Position numbers and translations under genes: made by a program | In this document: piece after piece, positions 42,991 to 51,526 of the stretch | Layout: the number at the start of each line of letters is the position of its first letter | Numbering within the stretch: the stretch's first letter is position 1 | Source: CBFDBF01 sp050287965 | GTDB taxonomy: Bacteria > Pseudomonadota > Gammaproteobacteria > Chromatiales > Chromatiaceae | Length of the DNA stretch: 64,000 nucleotides | Direction: 5' to 3' | Assembly: GCA_050287965.1 (NCBI GenBank) | Contig: JBNKCX010000013.1 | Location: forward strand, 1 to 64,000 | Notes under the pieces: model-generated | The model's input: the letters and a program-made list of their open reading frames with translations, nothing else | Database searches by the model: none | What the model was told of the DNA's origin: nothing

Positions 42991-45606
42991 ATGAGTGAAG
43001 TAACAGTAAAACAGCTTGCGGAGGACGTGGGTATTCCCGTCGAACTTCTGCTCTCCCAGCTTGATGAGGCTGGTCTGAAAAAAGTCGGTGAAGACGACAG
43101 TGTCAGCGAAAAAGAGAAGCTGCAGCTGTTGTCGCACCTGAGAGAGAGCCACGGTAAGAAAAGGGAGTCAACCGCCTCGGGGCGCAAGATCACGCTGAAA
43201 AGAAAGACGGTCAGCGAACTGCGTCAACCGGCGGCAACCGGGGGAAGAGCACCCACCCGGGGAGCGACCTCCCGTGGCGGTAAGACCGTCAGTGTCGAGG
43301 TCCGGCGCAAGCGCACCATCACCAAGAAAGAAGAGACTGTTTCCCAGCAGGAACAACGCCTGAAAGAGGCGGAGGCGGCCAGGAAGGCCCTTGCGGAGCA
43401 GGCCGAGCAGCGGCGCAAGGTGGAAGCGGAATCGGAGGCGCGCCGCGCCGCCGAGGAGGCCAGGCGCAAGGCCGAGGAAGAGGCGAAGCGCGAGCTCGAG
43501 GAGGTGCGTCAGAAGGCCGAGGCCGAAGCGACTCAGGCCAAGAAGACTGTCCGTAAGAAGCGGGCCGAAAAACCGGCGGAAGAGAATGTATCGCCCCAGG
43601 AAGCGGCTGCCCGGGCGGAGGTTGAAGCGGAAGCGTTGCGTGCCGCGGAGGAAAAGAGCGGGAAGAAAGCTGCGCACCGCAAGGAAGAGAAGGAACGGGA
43701 AAAGAAAAAATCCTCTCGCCAAGGACGTCAGGAACTGCACGTGGCGGAAGACATGCGCGGCCGGCGCAAGGTCAAGCCCGCCAAACGTCATGCCAAGCCC
43801 ACGGTAACGACGGAAACCCAGCACGGCTTCCAGAAGCCCACGGCACCGGTTGTACGTGACGTGGAGATCCCGGAGACCATCACCGTGGCGGAGCTGGCCC
43901 AGCGGATGTCCGTTAAGGCCGCAGAGGTGATCAAGGGACTGATGAGGATGGGCATGATGGTGACCATCAACCAGAGCCTGGATCGGGATTCTGCCACCCT
44001 TATTGTGGAAGAGATGGGTCACCGTGCCGTCGAGCAGAAAGAGGCGGATGTGGAGGCGGAGGTGATGAGCGCCATTGAAGAGGAGCAGGGGGAGAAAAAG
44101 CCCCGTGCCCCGGTGGTCACCATCATGGGTCATGTGGACCATGGCACGACCTCGCTGCTGGACTACATCCGGGCCACCCGCGTCGCCGCCGGTGAAGCCG
44201 GGGGTATTACCCAGCATATCGGCGCCTATCACGTAGAGACCGATAAAGGCATGGTGTCGTTTCTGGATACGCCGGGTCACGCCGCGTTTTCCGCCATGCG
44301 TGCACGCGGCGCCAAGGTGACGGATATCGTGGTATTGGTGGTTGCCGCCGATGACGGCGTCAAGCCGCAGACCATCGAGGCGATTCAGCATGCCCGTGCC
44401 GCTTCGGTGCCTCTTATTATCGCGGTGAACAAGATCGACAAGCCCGAGGCGCAACCGGACAAAGTGATGCAGGAACTCTCTGGTCAGGAAGTGGTGCCGG
44501 AAGCATGGGGCGGCGACACCATGTTCGTCCAGGTCTCCGCCAAGACCGGGCAGGGTATCGACGATCTCCTTGATGCCATCCTGCTGCAGGCGGAGGTTTT
44601 GGAATTGAAGTCGGTGGTGGATTCGCCGGCGCGGGGCATCATCGTGGAGTCCTGTCTCGACAAGGGCCGCGGCCCGGTGGCCACGGTGCTGGTTCAGTCG
44701 GGCACCCTGAAACAGGGCGACATGCTGGTCAGCGGTCAGGAGTACGGCCGGGTCCGCGCATTGCTGGACGAGAATCGGCAGCAGGTGAAATCGGCGGGGC
44801 CTTCCATTCCAGTGGAGGTGTTGGGGCTTTCCGGGGTACCGAATGCCGGCGACGACGTATTGGTGGTGCCGGATGAGCGTATGGCCCGCGAGTTGGCGGA
44901 ATCGCGCCAGGAAAAGGCGCGGGACTCCCGTCTTGCCGCCCAGAAGGCGGCGAAACTGGACGAGTTCTTCTCCCAGATGGAGGAGGGCGAGATCAATTAT
45001 GTCAATCTCATCGTCAAGGCGGACGTACAGGGCAGTGTGGAGGCATTGAAGGACTCCCTGCTCAAGATCACCACCGATGAGGTGAAGGTGAAGGTGGTGG
45101 CCGCCGCCGTGGGCGGTATCAGCGAATCCGACGTGAACCTGGCGCTGACCTCCGGTGCCTTCATCATCGGCTTCAACGTCCGTGCCGACGCCACGGCGCG
45201 CCGGGCCGCGGAAGATCAGGGCGTGGACATCCGCTACTACAGCATCATCTATGAGGTGATCGATGATGTGAAGAAGGCGATTTCCGGTCTGCTGACCCCC
45301 GAGGTCCGGGAAGAGATTATCGGTCTGGCCGAGGTGCGCGACGTATTCCGTTCCTCCAAGCTGGGCGCCATCGCCGGTTGTATGGTGGTGGAGGGCACGG
45401 TCAAGCGCAACAATCCGATCCGCGTGCTGCGGGAAAACGTGGTGATATACGAGGGTGCGCTGGAGTCTCTGCGCCGGCATAAGGATGACGTCAACGAGGT
45501 CAAGGCCGGTACCGAGTGCGGCATCGGTGTTAAGAACTACAACGATGTGAAGATCGGAGATCATATCGAAGTCTTCGAGCGCATCGAAGTGGCGCGCGAA
45601 ATCTGA
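42991..45606 (+). CDS. infB: Translation initiation factor IF-2
   Basis: GTPase that places initiator tRNA on the 30S subunit. 871 residues: N-terminal IF2N domain (1-50), a long charged Ala/Glu/Lys/Arg linker (55-290), second IF2N domain, G domain (about 370-540), domain II and the C-terminal fMet-tRNA-binding domain. Switch 2 DTPGH, NKID and SAK motifs are intact. The P-loop reads GHVDHGTTSLLD: the normally invariant lysine is Thr386 (codon ACG, 44146-44148; AAG would restore it). That is a striking change in an essential gene and could be a base-call error. Confidence 0.96.
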   Translation: MSEVTVKQLAEDVGIPVELLLSQLDEAGLKKVGEDDSVSEKEKLQLLSHLRESHGKKRESTASGRKITLKRKTVSELRQPAATGGRAPTRGATSRGGKTVSVEVRRKRTITKKEETVSQQEQRLKEAEAARKALAEQAEQRRKVEAESEARRAAEEARRKAEEEAKRELEEVRQKAEAEATQAKKTVRKKRAEKPAEENVSPQEAAARAEVEAEALRAAEEKSGKKAAHRKEEKEREKKKSSRQGRQELHVAEDMRGRRKVKPAKRHAKPTVTTETQHGFQKPTAPVVRDVEIPETITVAELAQRMSVKAAEVIKGLMRMGMMVTINQSLDRDSATLIVEEMGHRAVEQKEADVEAEVMSAIEEEQGEKKPRAPVVTIMGHVDHGTTSLLDYIRATRVAAGEAGGITQHIGAYHVETDKGMVSFLDTPGHAAFSAMRARGAKVTDIVVLVVAADDGVKPQTIEAIQHARAASVPLIIAVNKIDKPEAQPDKVMQELSGQEVVPEAWGGDTMFVQVSAKTGQGIDDLLDAILLQAEVLELKSVVDSPARGIIVESCLDKGRGPVATVLVQSGTLKQGDMLVSGQEYGRVRALLDENRQQVKSAGPSIPVEVLGLSGVPNAGDDVLVVPDERMARELAESRQEKARDSRLAAQKAAKLDEFFSQMEEGEINYVNLIVKADVQGSVEALKDSLLKITTDEVKVKVVAAAVGGISESDVNLALTSGAFIIGFNVRADATARRAAEDQGVDIRYYSIIYEVIDDVKKAISGLLTPEVREEIIGLAEVRDVFRSSKLGAIAGCMVVEGTVKRNNPIRVLRENVVIYEGALESLRRHKDDVNEVKAGTECGIGVKNYNDVKIGDHIEVFERIEVAREI

Positions 45607-45621
45607 CGGAAACACCGGTTT

Positions 45622-46002
45622 ATGGCGCGAGAGTTCAGCAGGACCGACCGGGTCGGTTCCCAGATGCAGCGTGAATTGGCGCAACTCATTCGCGATGAGC
45701 TGGATGATCCGCGCCTGGGTATGGTTACCGTCCAGGCGGTGCAGGTGGTTCGGGATTTTTCCCACGCCAAGGTCTATTTCACCATTCTGGGCGGCAGTCT
45801 CTCGGAAAAAGAGACCACCACGCTGCTGAATGAGGCTGCGCCCTTCTTCCGCCACGAGTTAAGACACCGGCTGAACATCCGCAGTCTCCCAATGCTTCAT
45901 TTCCTATATGACGAATCGATTGAGAAAGGCGCCCACCTCTCCGCCCTCATTGATGAGGCGGTCGAGTCTGATCGGGAAAGGCACCGCGACTCGGATGATT
46001 AG
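45622..46002 (+). CDS. rbfA: 30S ribosome-binding factor RbfA
   Basis: KH-fold factor for 16S rRNA 5'-end maturation and cold adaptation. 126 residues; RTDRVGSQMQRELAQLIRDE and LRHRLNIRSLPMLHFLYDES match the family. Between infB and truB as usual. Confidence 0.95.
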   Translation: MAREFSRTDRVGSQMQRELAQLIRDELDDPRLGMVTVQAVQVVRDFSHAKVYFTILGGSLSEKETTTLLNEAAPFFRHELRHRLNIRSLPMLHFLYDESIEKGAHLSALIDEAVESDRERHRDSDD

Positions 46003-46021
46003 TTAAGGTTAAGAGAGCACC

Positions 46022-46927
46022 ATGGGTAGAAGGCGGAACAGAGGGCGCAACGTTCGGGGTATCCTGTTGCTGGATAAGCCCCGGGGCATTACCTCCAACG
46101 ATGCGTTGCAAAGGGTGAAGCGGTTGTACAAGGCCGACAAGGCCGGTCATACCGGGAGCCTGGATCCTCTGGCCGACGGTCTGCTCCCCGTCTGTTTCGG
46201 TGCCGCCACCAAGATCTCCGCTTTTCTGCTCGATGCAGACAAGCGTTACTGGGTGCGGATCAGGCTCGGAGTCACAACCACCACCGCCGATTCCGACGGA
46301 GAGGTGCTGCAGACCCGCGCTGTCGACGGTGTGAGCGAAAAGGCGCTGCAGCAGGTGTTGACCCGGTTTGAAGGTCAGATCGAACAGATACCCCCCATGT
46401 ATTCCGCCCTGAAACACAAGGGTGAGCGTTTGTATAAGCTTGCCCGGGAAGGCAAGGAAGTGGAGCGGGAGCCGCGCAGCGTCACCATCCACAGCCTGCA
46501 GCTCGGTGCCTGCGACCTGCCGGAGTTTGAGCTGGAGGTTCACTGCTCCAAGGGCACCTATGTGCGTACCCTGGCCGAGGATATCGGCGAGGCCCTGGGC
46601 TGCGGCGCCCATGTGACGGCACTACGGCGCACCGGTGTCGGGCCTTACGGCGATGACGGGCTGGTGAGCATGGAGGCGCTGGAAAAGCTGGCTGAGGAGG
46701 GCTTCGAGGCCATGGATTCCCTGCTGCTTCCGGTGGAGAGCGCCCTTGCCGACTGGCCGGAGGTGAAGCTGACTCCGGACAGCAGTTTTTATGTGCGTCA
46801 GGGCCAGCCGGTGCTGGTGCCCAACGCGCCGGTAGAGGGCCTGGTCCGGCTGTTCGGCCCCGACGGTTTCATCGGTGTCGGCGAGATCCTGGACGACGGC
46901 CGGGTGGCGCCGCGGCGCCTGATGTGA
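46022..46927 (+). CDS. truB: tRNA pseudouridine(55) synthase TruB
   Basis: Makes pseudouridine 55 in the T loop of tRNAs. 301 residues; catalytic Asp in HTGSLDPLADGLLPVCFG, GILLLDKPRGITSND at the N-terminus, KGTYVRTLAEDIGEALGCGAH for RNA binding, and a C-terminal PUA-like domain. Last gene before the repeat element and the rpsO promoter. Confidence 0.96.
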   Translation: MGRRRNRGRNVRGILLLDKPRGITSNDALQRVKRLYKADKAGHTGSLDPLADGLLPVCFGAATKISAFLLDADKRYWVRIRLGVTTTTADSDGEVLQTRAVDGVSEKALQQVLTRFEGQIEQIPPMYSALKHKGERLYKLAREGKEVEREPRSVTIHSLQLGACDLPEFELEVHCSKGTYVRTLAEDIGEALGCGAHVTALRRTGVGPYGDDGLVSMEALEKLAEEGFEAMDSLLLPVESALADWPEVKLTPDSSFYVRQGQPVLVPNAPVEGLVRLFGPDGFIGVGEILDDGRVAPRRLM

Positions 46928-46931
46928 GCTT

Positions 46932-47010
46932 CCACCACGGAGAACACAGAGGTCACAGAAGGGAAGAAATACTTGGTTTATACCTCCGTGTAAACCGTGA
47001 CCTCCGTGGT
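46932..47010. repeat. Dispersed inverted-repeat element, copy C
   Basis: Begins CCACCACGGAGAACACAGAG and ends GTGACCTCCGTGGT. This is the shortest copy, about 80 bases, with a core of only about 30 bases, and lies between truB and the rpsO promoter. The ACCACGGAG / CTCCGTGGT ends are exact reverse complements. Confidence 0.72.
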
Positions 47011-47035
47011 AATAAAGGATATTAACTACGCGAAT

Positions 47036-47063
47036 TTGATTGGTTTTTTAAAACCCTTATAAT
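47036..47063 (+). promoter_or_regulatory. Promoter of rpsO-pnp
   Basis: -35 TTGATT (47036-47041), 16-base spacer, perfect -10 TATAAT (47058-47063). Located as expected between truB and rpsO. Confidence 0.75.
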
Positions 47064-47116
47064 ACGCGATTCACTGATCCCGGGCGGCTTTTGCGGCTGG
47101 CCGGGTATCGAAAAGG

Positions 47117-47143
47117 CGCCCTCCTTTTCCGGAGGGTATTTTT
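47117..47143 (+). terminator. Hairpin with T-run in the rpsO leader
   Basis: CCCTCC-TTTTCC-GGAGGG followed by TATTTTTG. It lies downstream of the rpsO promoter and about 70 bases before the rpsO start, so it may act as an attenuator or as part of the S15 control leader instead of a plain truB terminator. Confidence 0.6.
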
Positions 47144-47213
47144 GTTCGCCGCCCTGAACCCATTGTCGGGGTGCGGATGTAGTTGCTATGCAACACAATG
47201 AGGAGCAACAGCA

Positions 47214-47483
47214 ATGTCTATTACCGCCAACGAGAAAAAGGCGATTGTCGAAGAGTATGGACGTGGAACCAACGACACCGGTTCCCCGGAAGTGCAGGTG
47301 GCGCTTCTGACCGCCCGTATCAATCAGCTCACGGAACATTTTGCCGAACATAAGCATGACCATCACTCCCGCCAGGGTCTGGTTCGGATGGTGAACTCCC
47401 GCCGCAAGCTGCTGGACTACCTGAAGTCCAAGGATCTGGAACGTTATCGTACCCTGATCTCCAAGCTTGGTCTGCGCCGGTAA
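47214..47483 (+). CDS. rpsO: 30S ribosomal protein S15
   Basis: 89 residues, normal for the family; GSPEVQVALLTARINQLTEH and HKHDHHSRQGLVRMVNSRRKLLDYL bind 16S rRNA helix 22. GAGGAGC precedes the start. Known in E. coli to autoregulate through its leader. Confidence 0.97.
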   Translation: MSITANEKKAIVEEYGRGTNDTGSPEVQVALLTARINQLTEHFAEHKHDHHSRQGLVRMVNSRRKLLDYLKSKDLERYRTLISKLGLRR

Positions 47484-47516
47484 GCCGGTTAACAGTAACT
47501 TATCGAGGACACTATC

Positions 47517-49610
47517 GTGACCCCCATAACCAAAGAATTTCAGTTGGGTGACCACACGGTCACCATCGAGACCGGTGAGATCGCGCGTCAGGCCGACGGC
47601 GCAGTGATGATCAATATGAGCGACACCGTGGTGCAGTGCACCGTGGTAGGCTCCAAGCAGCCGATGGAAGGGCGTGACTTCTTCCCCCTGACCGTCGATT
47701 ACCAGGAAAAGACCTACGCTGCGGGCACTATCCCCGGCGGTTTCTTTCGCCGCGAGGGACGTCCCTCGGAAAAGGAGATCCTGGTCTGCCGTTTGATCGA
47801 TCGTCCGGTTCGCCCGCTGTTCCCGAAGGGCTACACCAACGAGGTGCAGATCATCTGTACCGTCATGTCCCTTAACCCGGCGGTGGATCCGGAGATCCCG
47901 GCCATGATCGGCACCTCCGCGGCCCTGGCCATCTCCGGTCTGCCGTTCAACGGACCGATCGGCGCCGTGCGGGTCGGTTACAAAGACGGCGAATACCTGC
48001 TCAATCAGTCCCAGACCGGTCTCAGTGACGAGAGCGATCTGGACCTGATAGTGGCCGGTACCGAGAGCGCCGTGCTGATGGTGGAGTCGGAGGCCGACGG
48101 CCTGCCGGAAGAGGTGATGCTCGGCGCGGTGCTGTTCGGCCACGAACAGATGCAGGTCATCATCAAGGCCATCAATGAACTGGCCGCCGAGGTGGGCAAG
48201 CCGATGGCGGAGTTCACCCCGCCGGTAGAGAATACGGAACTGGCGGAGGCGGTGAGTGCCGCCGCCGGAGAGGCCCTGACTCAGGCTTATACCATTGCCG
48301 ACAAGATGGAGCGCTACGGCCGCATCGATGCGGTTGTCTCCGAGGTGGTGGAGAAGCTCTGCGCCGGGGACGAGCCCCAGTGGTCCGAGGGTGAGGTAAA
48401 AGGCGCCCTGGACAAGCTCAAGAAGAAGATCGTGCGCAGCCGCATCCTGGCGGGTGATCCCCGTATCGACGGCCGCGATACCCGCACTGTGCGTCCTATT
48501 ACCGTTCGCACCGGCGTACTGCCCCGTACCCACGGTTCCGCCCTGTTCACCCGGGGTGAGACCCAGGCCCTGGTTGTCGCCACCCTCGGTACCGAGCGGG
48601 ATTCCCAGATTATCGATGCGCTGCACGGTTCCTACCGCGAACCCTTCATGCTGCATTACAACTTCCCGCCGTTCTGTGTGGGTGAGACCGGTCGCGTAGG
48701 CAGCCCGAAACGGCGCGAGATCGGCCACGGCCGTCTGGCCAAGCGCGGCGTGCTGGCCTGTATGCCCAATATGGAGGAGTTTCCTTACTCCATTCGCGTG
48801 GTCTCCGAGATCACCGAGTCCAACGGCTCTTCCTCCATGGCTTCCGTCTGCGGTACCAGCCTGGCGCTGATGGATGCGGGCGTGCCCATGAAGGCGCCGG
48901 TGGCCGGCGTGGCCATGGGTCTGATCCTGGAGGGCGACAGGTTCGCCGTACTGACCGACATCCTGGGTGACGAGGATCACCTCGGCGATATGGACTTCAA
49001 GGTTGCGGGCACCACCGACGGCGTCAACGCCCTGCAGATGGATATCAAGATCCAGGGTATCACCAAGGAGATCATGGAGATTGCCCTGGGGCAGGCCAAA
49101 GAGGGCCGGCTGCACATCCTCGGCGAAATGAACAAGGTGATCGCTTCCCATCGCGAGGAGATGTCCGAGCATGCGCCGCGCATCATTACCATCAAGATCG
49201 ATCCGGAGAAGATCCGCGACGTGATCGGCAAGGGTGGTGTAACCATCCGCTCCATCACCGAAGAGACCGGCGCCACCGTCGACGTCACCGACGACGGTAT
49301 GGTCAAGATCTTCTCCGTGGACAAGGCGGCCGGTGAAGAGGCGCTGAAGCGCATCGAACTGATCACCGCCGATGTCGAGGTGGGCCGGATCTACGAGGGC
49401 AAGGTCGCCCGTCTCATGGACTTCGGCGCCTTCGTCACCATCCTGCCCGGCAAGGACGGTCTGGTGCACATCTCCCAGATCTGCGAAGAGCGGGTGGAGA
49501 AGGTGAGCGACAAACTGGCCGAGGGCGACATCGTCAAGGTCAAGGTGCTGGAAGTGGACAAGCAGGGCCGTGTCCGACTCAGCATGAAGGCGGTGGAAGA
49601 GGGCGAATAA
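47517..49610 (+). CDS. pnp: Polyribonucleotide nucleotidyltransferase (PNPase)
   Basis: Phosphorolytic 3'-5' exoribonuclease of the degradosome. 697 residues: two RNase PH domains (1-220 and 310-540, with FFRREGRPSEKE and GRVGSPKRREIGHGRLAKR), KH domain (IGKGGVTIRSITEETGA) and S1 domain (GRIYEGKVARLMDFGAFVTI). Starts with GTG after TCGAGGAC. 34 bases after rpsO. Confidence 0.97.
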   Translation: MTPITKEFQLGDHTVTIETGEIARQADGAVMINMSDTVVQCTVVGSKQPMEGRDFFPLTVDYQEKTYAAGTIPGGFFRREGRPSEKEILVCRLIDRPVRPLFPKGYTNEVQIICTVMSLNPAVDPEIPAMIGTSAALAISGLPFNGPIGAVRVGYKDGEYLLNQSQTGLSDESDLDLIVAGTESAVLMVESEADGLPEEVMLGAVLFGHEQMQVIIKAINELAAEVGKPMAEFTPPVENTELAEAVSAAAGEALTQAYTIADKMERYGRIDAVVSEVVEKLCAGDEPQWSEGEVKGALDKLKKKIVRSRILAGDPRIDGRDTRTVRPITVRTGVLPRTHGSALFTRGETQALVVATLGTERDSQIIDALHGSYREPFMLHYNFPPFCVGETGRVGSPKRREIGHGRLAKRGVLACMPNMEEFPYSIRVVSEITESNGSSSMASVCGTSLALMDAGVPMKAPVAGVAMGLILEGDRFAVLTDILGDEDHLGDMDFKVAGTTDGVNALQMDIKIQGITKEIMEIALGQAKEGRLHILGEMNKVIASHREEMSEHAPRIITIKIDPEKIRDVIGKGGVTIRSITEETGATVDVTDDGMVKIFSVDKAAGEEALKRIELITADVEVGRIYEGKVARLMDFGAFVTILPGKDGLVHISQICEERVEKVSDKLAEGDIVKVKVLEVDKQGRVRLSMKAVEEGE

Positions 49611-49631
49611 GCCTTAGCTCCTCTGCAACGG

Positions 49632-49659
49632 AAAAAGGGACCTTAGGGTCCCTTTTTTT
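49632..49659 (+). terminator. Intrinsic terminator after pnp
   Basis: AAAAAGGGACC-TTA-GGGTCCCTTTTT plus two more T; strong 11- to 12-bp stem. Confidence 0.94.
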
Positions 49660-49701
49660 ATTGTCTAGTAGTAATTCAGTTGTCGGATAGAAGGTAGCCT
49701 C

Positions 49702-49800
49702 TGGATTCCGGGTCGTCGCCGCGCATCGTCCGGAATGACGATGTTCGAGTTTCCTGCTGTATCTAAACCGCCGTCATCCCGGCGCAGGCCGGGATCCAGG
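49702..49800. repeat. Paired palindromic repeats
   Basis: TGGATTCCGG ... CCGGAATGACG (stem ATTCCGG/CCGGAAT, 49705-49736) and, facing it, CGTCATCCCGGCGCAGGCCG continuing to GGATCCAG (stem ATCCCGGC/GCCGGGAT, 49776-49795). These are two units of the same dispersed intergenic type in opposite orientation. No gene in this stretch. Confidence 0.65.
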
Positions 49801-50166
49801 GAGAACTCCTGGTCGAACAACCGCTGCCACCGGCGTCCGGTCGGCCTGTTTCACGGCGCTCAGTTTGCTGGGCTCGTGTTCTACTGGGCGCGAATCGCTG
49901 CCCCATCCCCTGTTGGCCCGCAGCTTGCAAGGTATTTGCCTATACCCAAGGGTGAGAGAGCGGGGGCGAGAGGAATATATCCGTGTAACCGGTATGCGAT
50001 TCCCGGGAATCCGCTGCAAGGATGGGCCAAAGCGCTGAGGAAGATCTGTGTCCATGAGTCGGATGGGGGCATCTATTCCGGTGGTATAGGGGATAAATCA
50101 GCAATATGCCTGCGCTGTCGGGAAAAGGAACCCGCCTGCTTCGACCCTGGGATAACGGGAGGTTAA
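49801..50166 (+). other. Upstream region of moaE
   Basis: An open frame crosses this stretch but its composition (R- and P-rich, covering the repeats) does not look like a protein. No GTTACC palindrome is present here, unlike before moaB and moaA. Short stems occur, and the leader may be structured, but I find no motif I can name. GGGATAACGGGAGG provides the moaE ribosome site. Confidence 0.4.
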
Positions 50167-50607
50167 ATGTCCGTATCGATTACAGCAGAACGATTCTCTC
50201 CGTGGTCATTGGTGGCCGATCTTGAGCGGCAACTTGTTGATCGCAAAGGCGATGTAGGTGCTTGCGTCACCTTTGTCGGTACCATGCGCGATTTTAACGA
50301 AGGTGATGATGTGGCCGCGATGGAACTGGAGTATTACCAGGGTATGACCGAAAGGGTACTGCAGGAGATTATCGACGACGCGAAGGTTGAGTATGACCTG
50401 GTGGAGGCGCATATCCATCATCGCGTCGGAGAGATTCTGCCCGGCGAGGCTATCGTGGTTATCGTGGTGTGGTCCGCTCACCGCCGTGAAGCCTTCGCGG
50501 CCGCACGTCAATTGATCGAGTTCCTCAAAGCGCGCGCGCCGTTCTGGAAGCGGGAGATGTTACCGGACGGTAACACCCGCTGGGTTACGCACAACACCCC
50601 TGGCTAA
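50167..50607 (+). CDS. moaE: Molybdopterin synthase catalytic subunit MoaE
   Basis: Large subunit that adds two sulfurs to cPMP using MoaD thiocarboxylate. 146 residues; GACVTFVGTMRDFNEGDDV, HHRVGEILPGE and the active-site region RAPFWKREMLPDG with its catalytic lysines are present. GGGAGG lies before the ATG. First gene of the molybdenum cofactor island. Confidence 0.95.
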   Translation: MSVSITAERFSPWSLVADLERQLVDRKGDVGACVTFVGTMRDFNEGDDVAAMELEYYQGMTERVLQEIIDDAKVEYDLVEAHIHHRVGEILPGEAIVVIVVWSAHRREAFAAARQLIEFLKARAPFWKREMLPDGNTRWVTHNTPG

Positions 50608-50632
50608 ATACCAATCGGAGGAGTGGATACAA

Positions 50633-51073
50633 ATGGCTCAAATGGTGGAGGTAGGGACCAAATCCGATGTAGTTCGGTTTGCCGTGGCAGAGGGCTATTT
50701 GCGTTTGCAGCAGGCTACTCTGGAAGCGATTCGAAACGGAACGGTGAAAAAGGGCATGCCCTTCGAGGTGGCCAAGGTAGCGGCCATTCAGGCGGTTAAG
50801 GACACTCCGCGGATAGTCCCCCTTTGTCATCCCATACCCGTTACCGGGGTGGAGGTGGAACTGGAGGAGTCTAACGGCCGGGTACGCGTCGCCTGCAAGG
50901 TCTCGTGCGACTATAAGACCGGCGTGGAGATGGAGGCCTTGACCGGGGTAAGCGCGGCCCTGCTGACTGTCTGGGATATGGTGAAATATCTGGAAAAGGA
51001 TCAGGGCGGTCAGTACCCCTCCACCTGTATCGAGGCCATTCAGGTCATTGAAAAATACAAGGGGGAAAACTGA
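50633..51073 (+). CDS. moaC: Cyclic pyranopterin monophosphate synthase MoaC
   Basis: Converts the MoaA product to cPMP. 146 residues, somewhat shorter than E. coli MoaC (161). MVEVGTKSD, VPLCHPIPVTGVEVELE, DYKTGVEMEALTGVSAALLTVWDMVKYLEKD carry the His, Lys, Glu and Asp of the active site. The sequence leans toward the short, archaeal-like branch. The ATG at 50642 is an alternative start. Confidence 0.94.
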   Translation: MAQMVEVGTKSDVVRFAVAEGYLRLQQATLEAIRNGTVKKGMPFEVAKVAAIQAVKDTPRIVPLCHPIPVTGVEVELEESNGRVRVACKVSCDYKTGVEMEALTGVSAALLTVWDMVKYLEKDQGGQYPSTCIEAIQVIEKYKGEN

Positions 51074-51526
51074 TTGGCACGTTATCAGTTCCATGAAGAG
51101 CCAAGGGGTGGCGTCGGGTTGGAGGTGATCGCGTCCGATCCGTTGGAAGTGATCGACGCCGCGGTCGCGGCGCTAAACCTGTTTATGTGGGACCAGGAGG
51201 GCGTCCGGGAGCAGGAGTCCGTTGAGCTGGTCTGTCACGGTTTTAATGAGGGAACTGCCCTGGTCGCACTGCTCTCGGAGATCCTCTATCGTGCCGACAA
51301 TGATGATTGGGTATTTAAGCGCTTCCAGGCGGCCACTCTGGAAGAGGTTGTACCGGAAGAGGAGGGCTTCAGGAAGCAGTACCGTATAGTCGGCCGGGCT
51401 ATTGGAGAACGCCGGGACGGCATGCGGCATCGGAAAAGATTCCCGGTCCGGGCTGTCCTGCTGCCGAAACTGAAATTCAAGCCGCATGAGGAAGGGTGGC
51501 GTTTTTACGCCATCCTGGATGCCTGA
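51074..51526 (+). CDS. Divergent archease-like protein
   Basis: 150 residues with a TTG start directly after the moaC stop. The fold pattern matches archease: YQFHEEPRGGVGLEVIASDP, GTALVALLSEILYRADNDDWVFKRF, YRIVGRAIGERRDGMRHRKRFPVRAVLLPKLKFK and terminal WRFYAILDA. Canonical archease has HTAD near the start and a terminal Asp that bind metal for activating the RNA ligase RtcB. Here the first site is EEPRG, so that Asp is gone, while the last Asp remains. No rtcB is in the window. Its place inside a moa operon suggests a different partner; I cannot say which. Confidence 0.62.
   Translation: MARYQFHEEPRGGVGLEVIASDPLEVIDAAVAALNLFMWDQEGVREQESVELVCHGFNEGTALVALLSEILYRADNDDWVFKRFQAATLEEVVPEEEGFRKQYRIVGRAIGERRDGMRHRKRFPVRAVLLPKLKFKPHEEGWRFYAILDA

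Noticed and set aside
43168..45855. Very long minus-strand open frame (about 895 codons) opposite infB
   Set aside because: It is the antisense shadow of infB caused by codon bias in a GC-rich gene; no ribosome site and no recognisable domain.
47022..49469. Minus-strand open frame of about 815 codons opposite rpsO and pnp
   Set aside because: Antisense shadow; both plus-strand genes are certain by homology.
49735..50166. Open frame of 143 codons before moaE
   Set aside because: It spans dispersed palindromic repeats and its composition is Arg/Pro-rich and unstructured.
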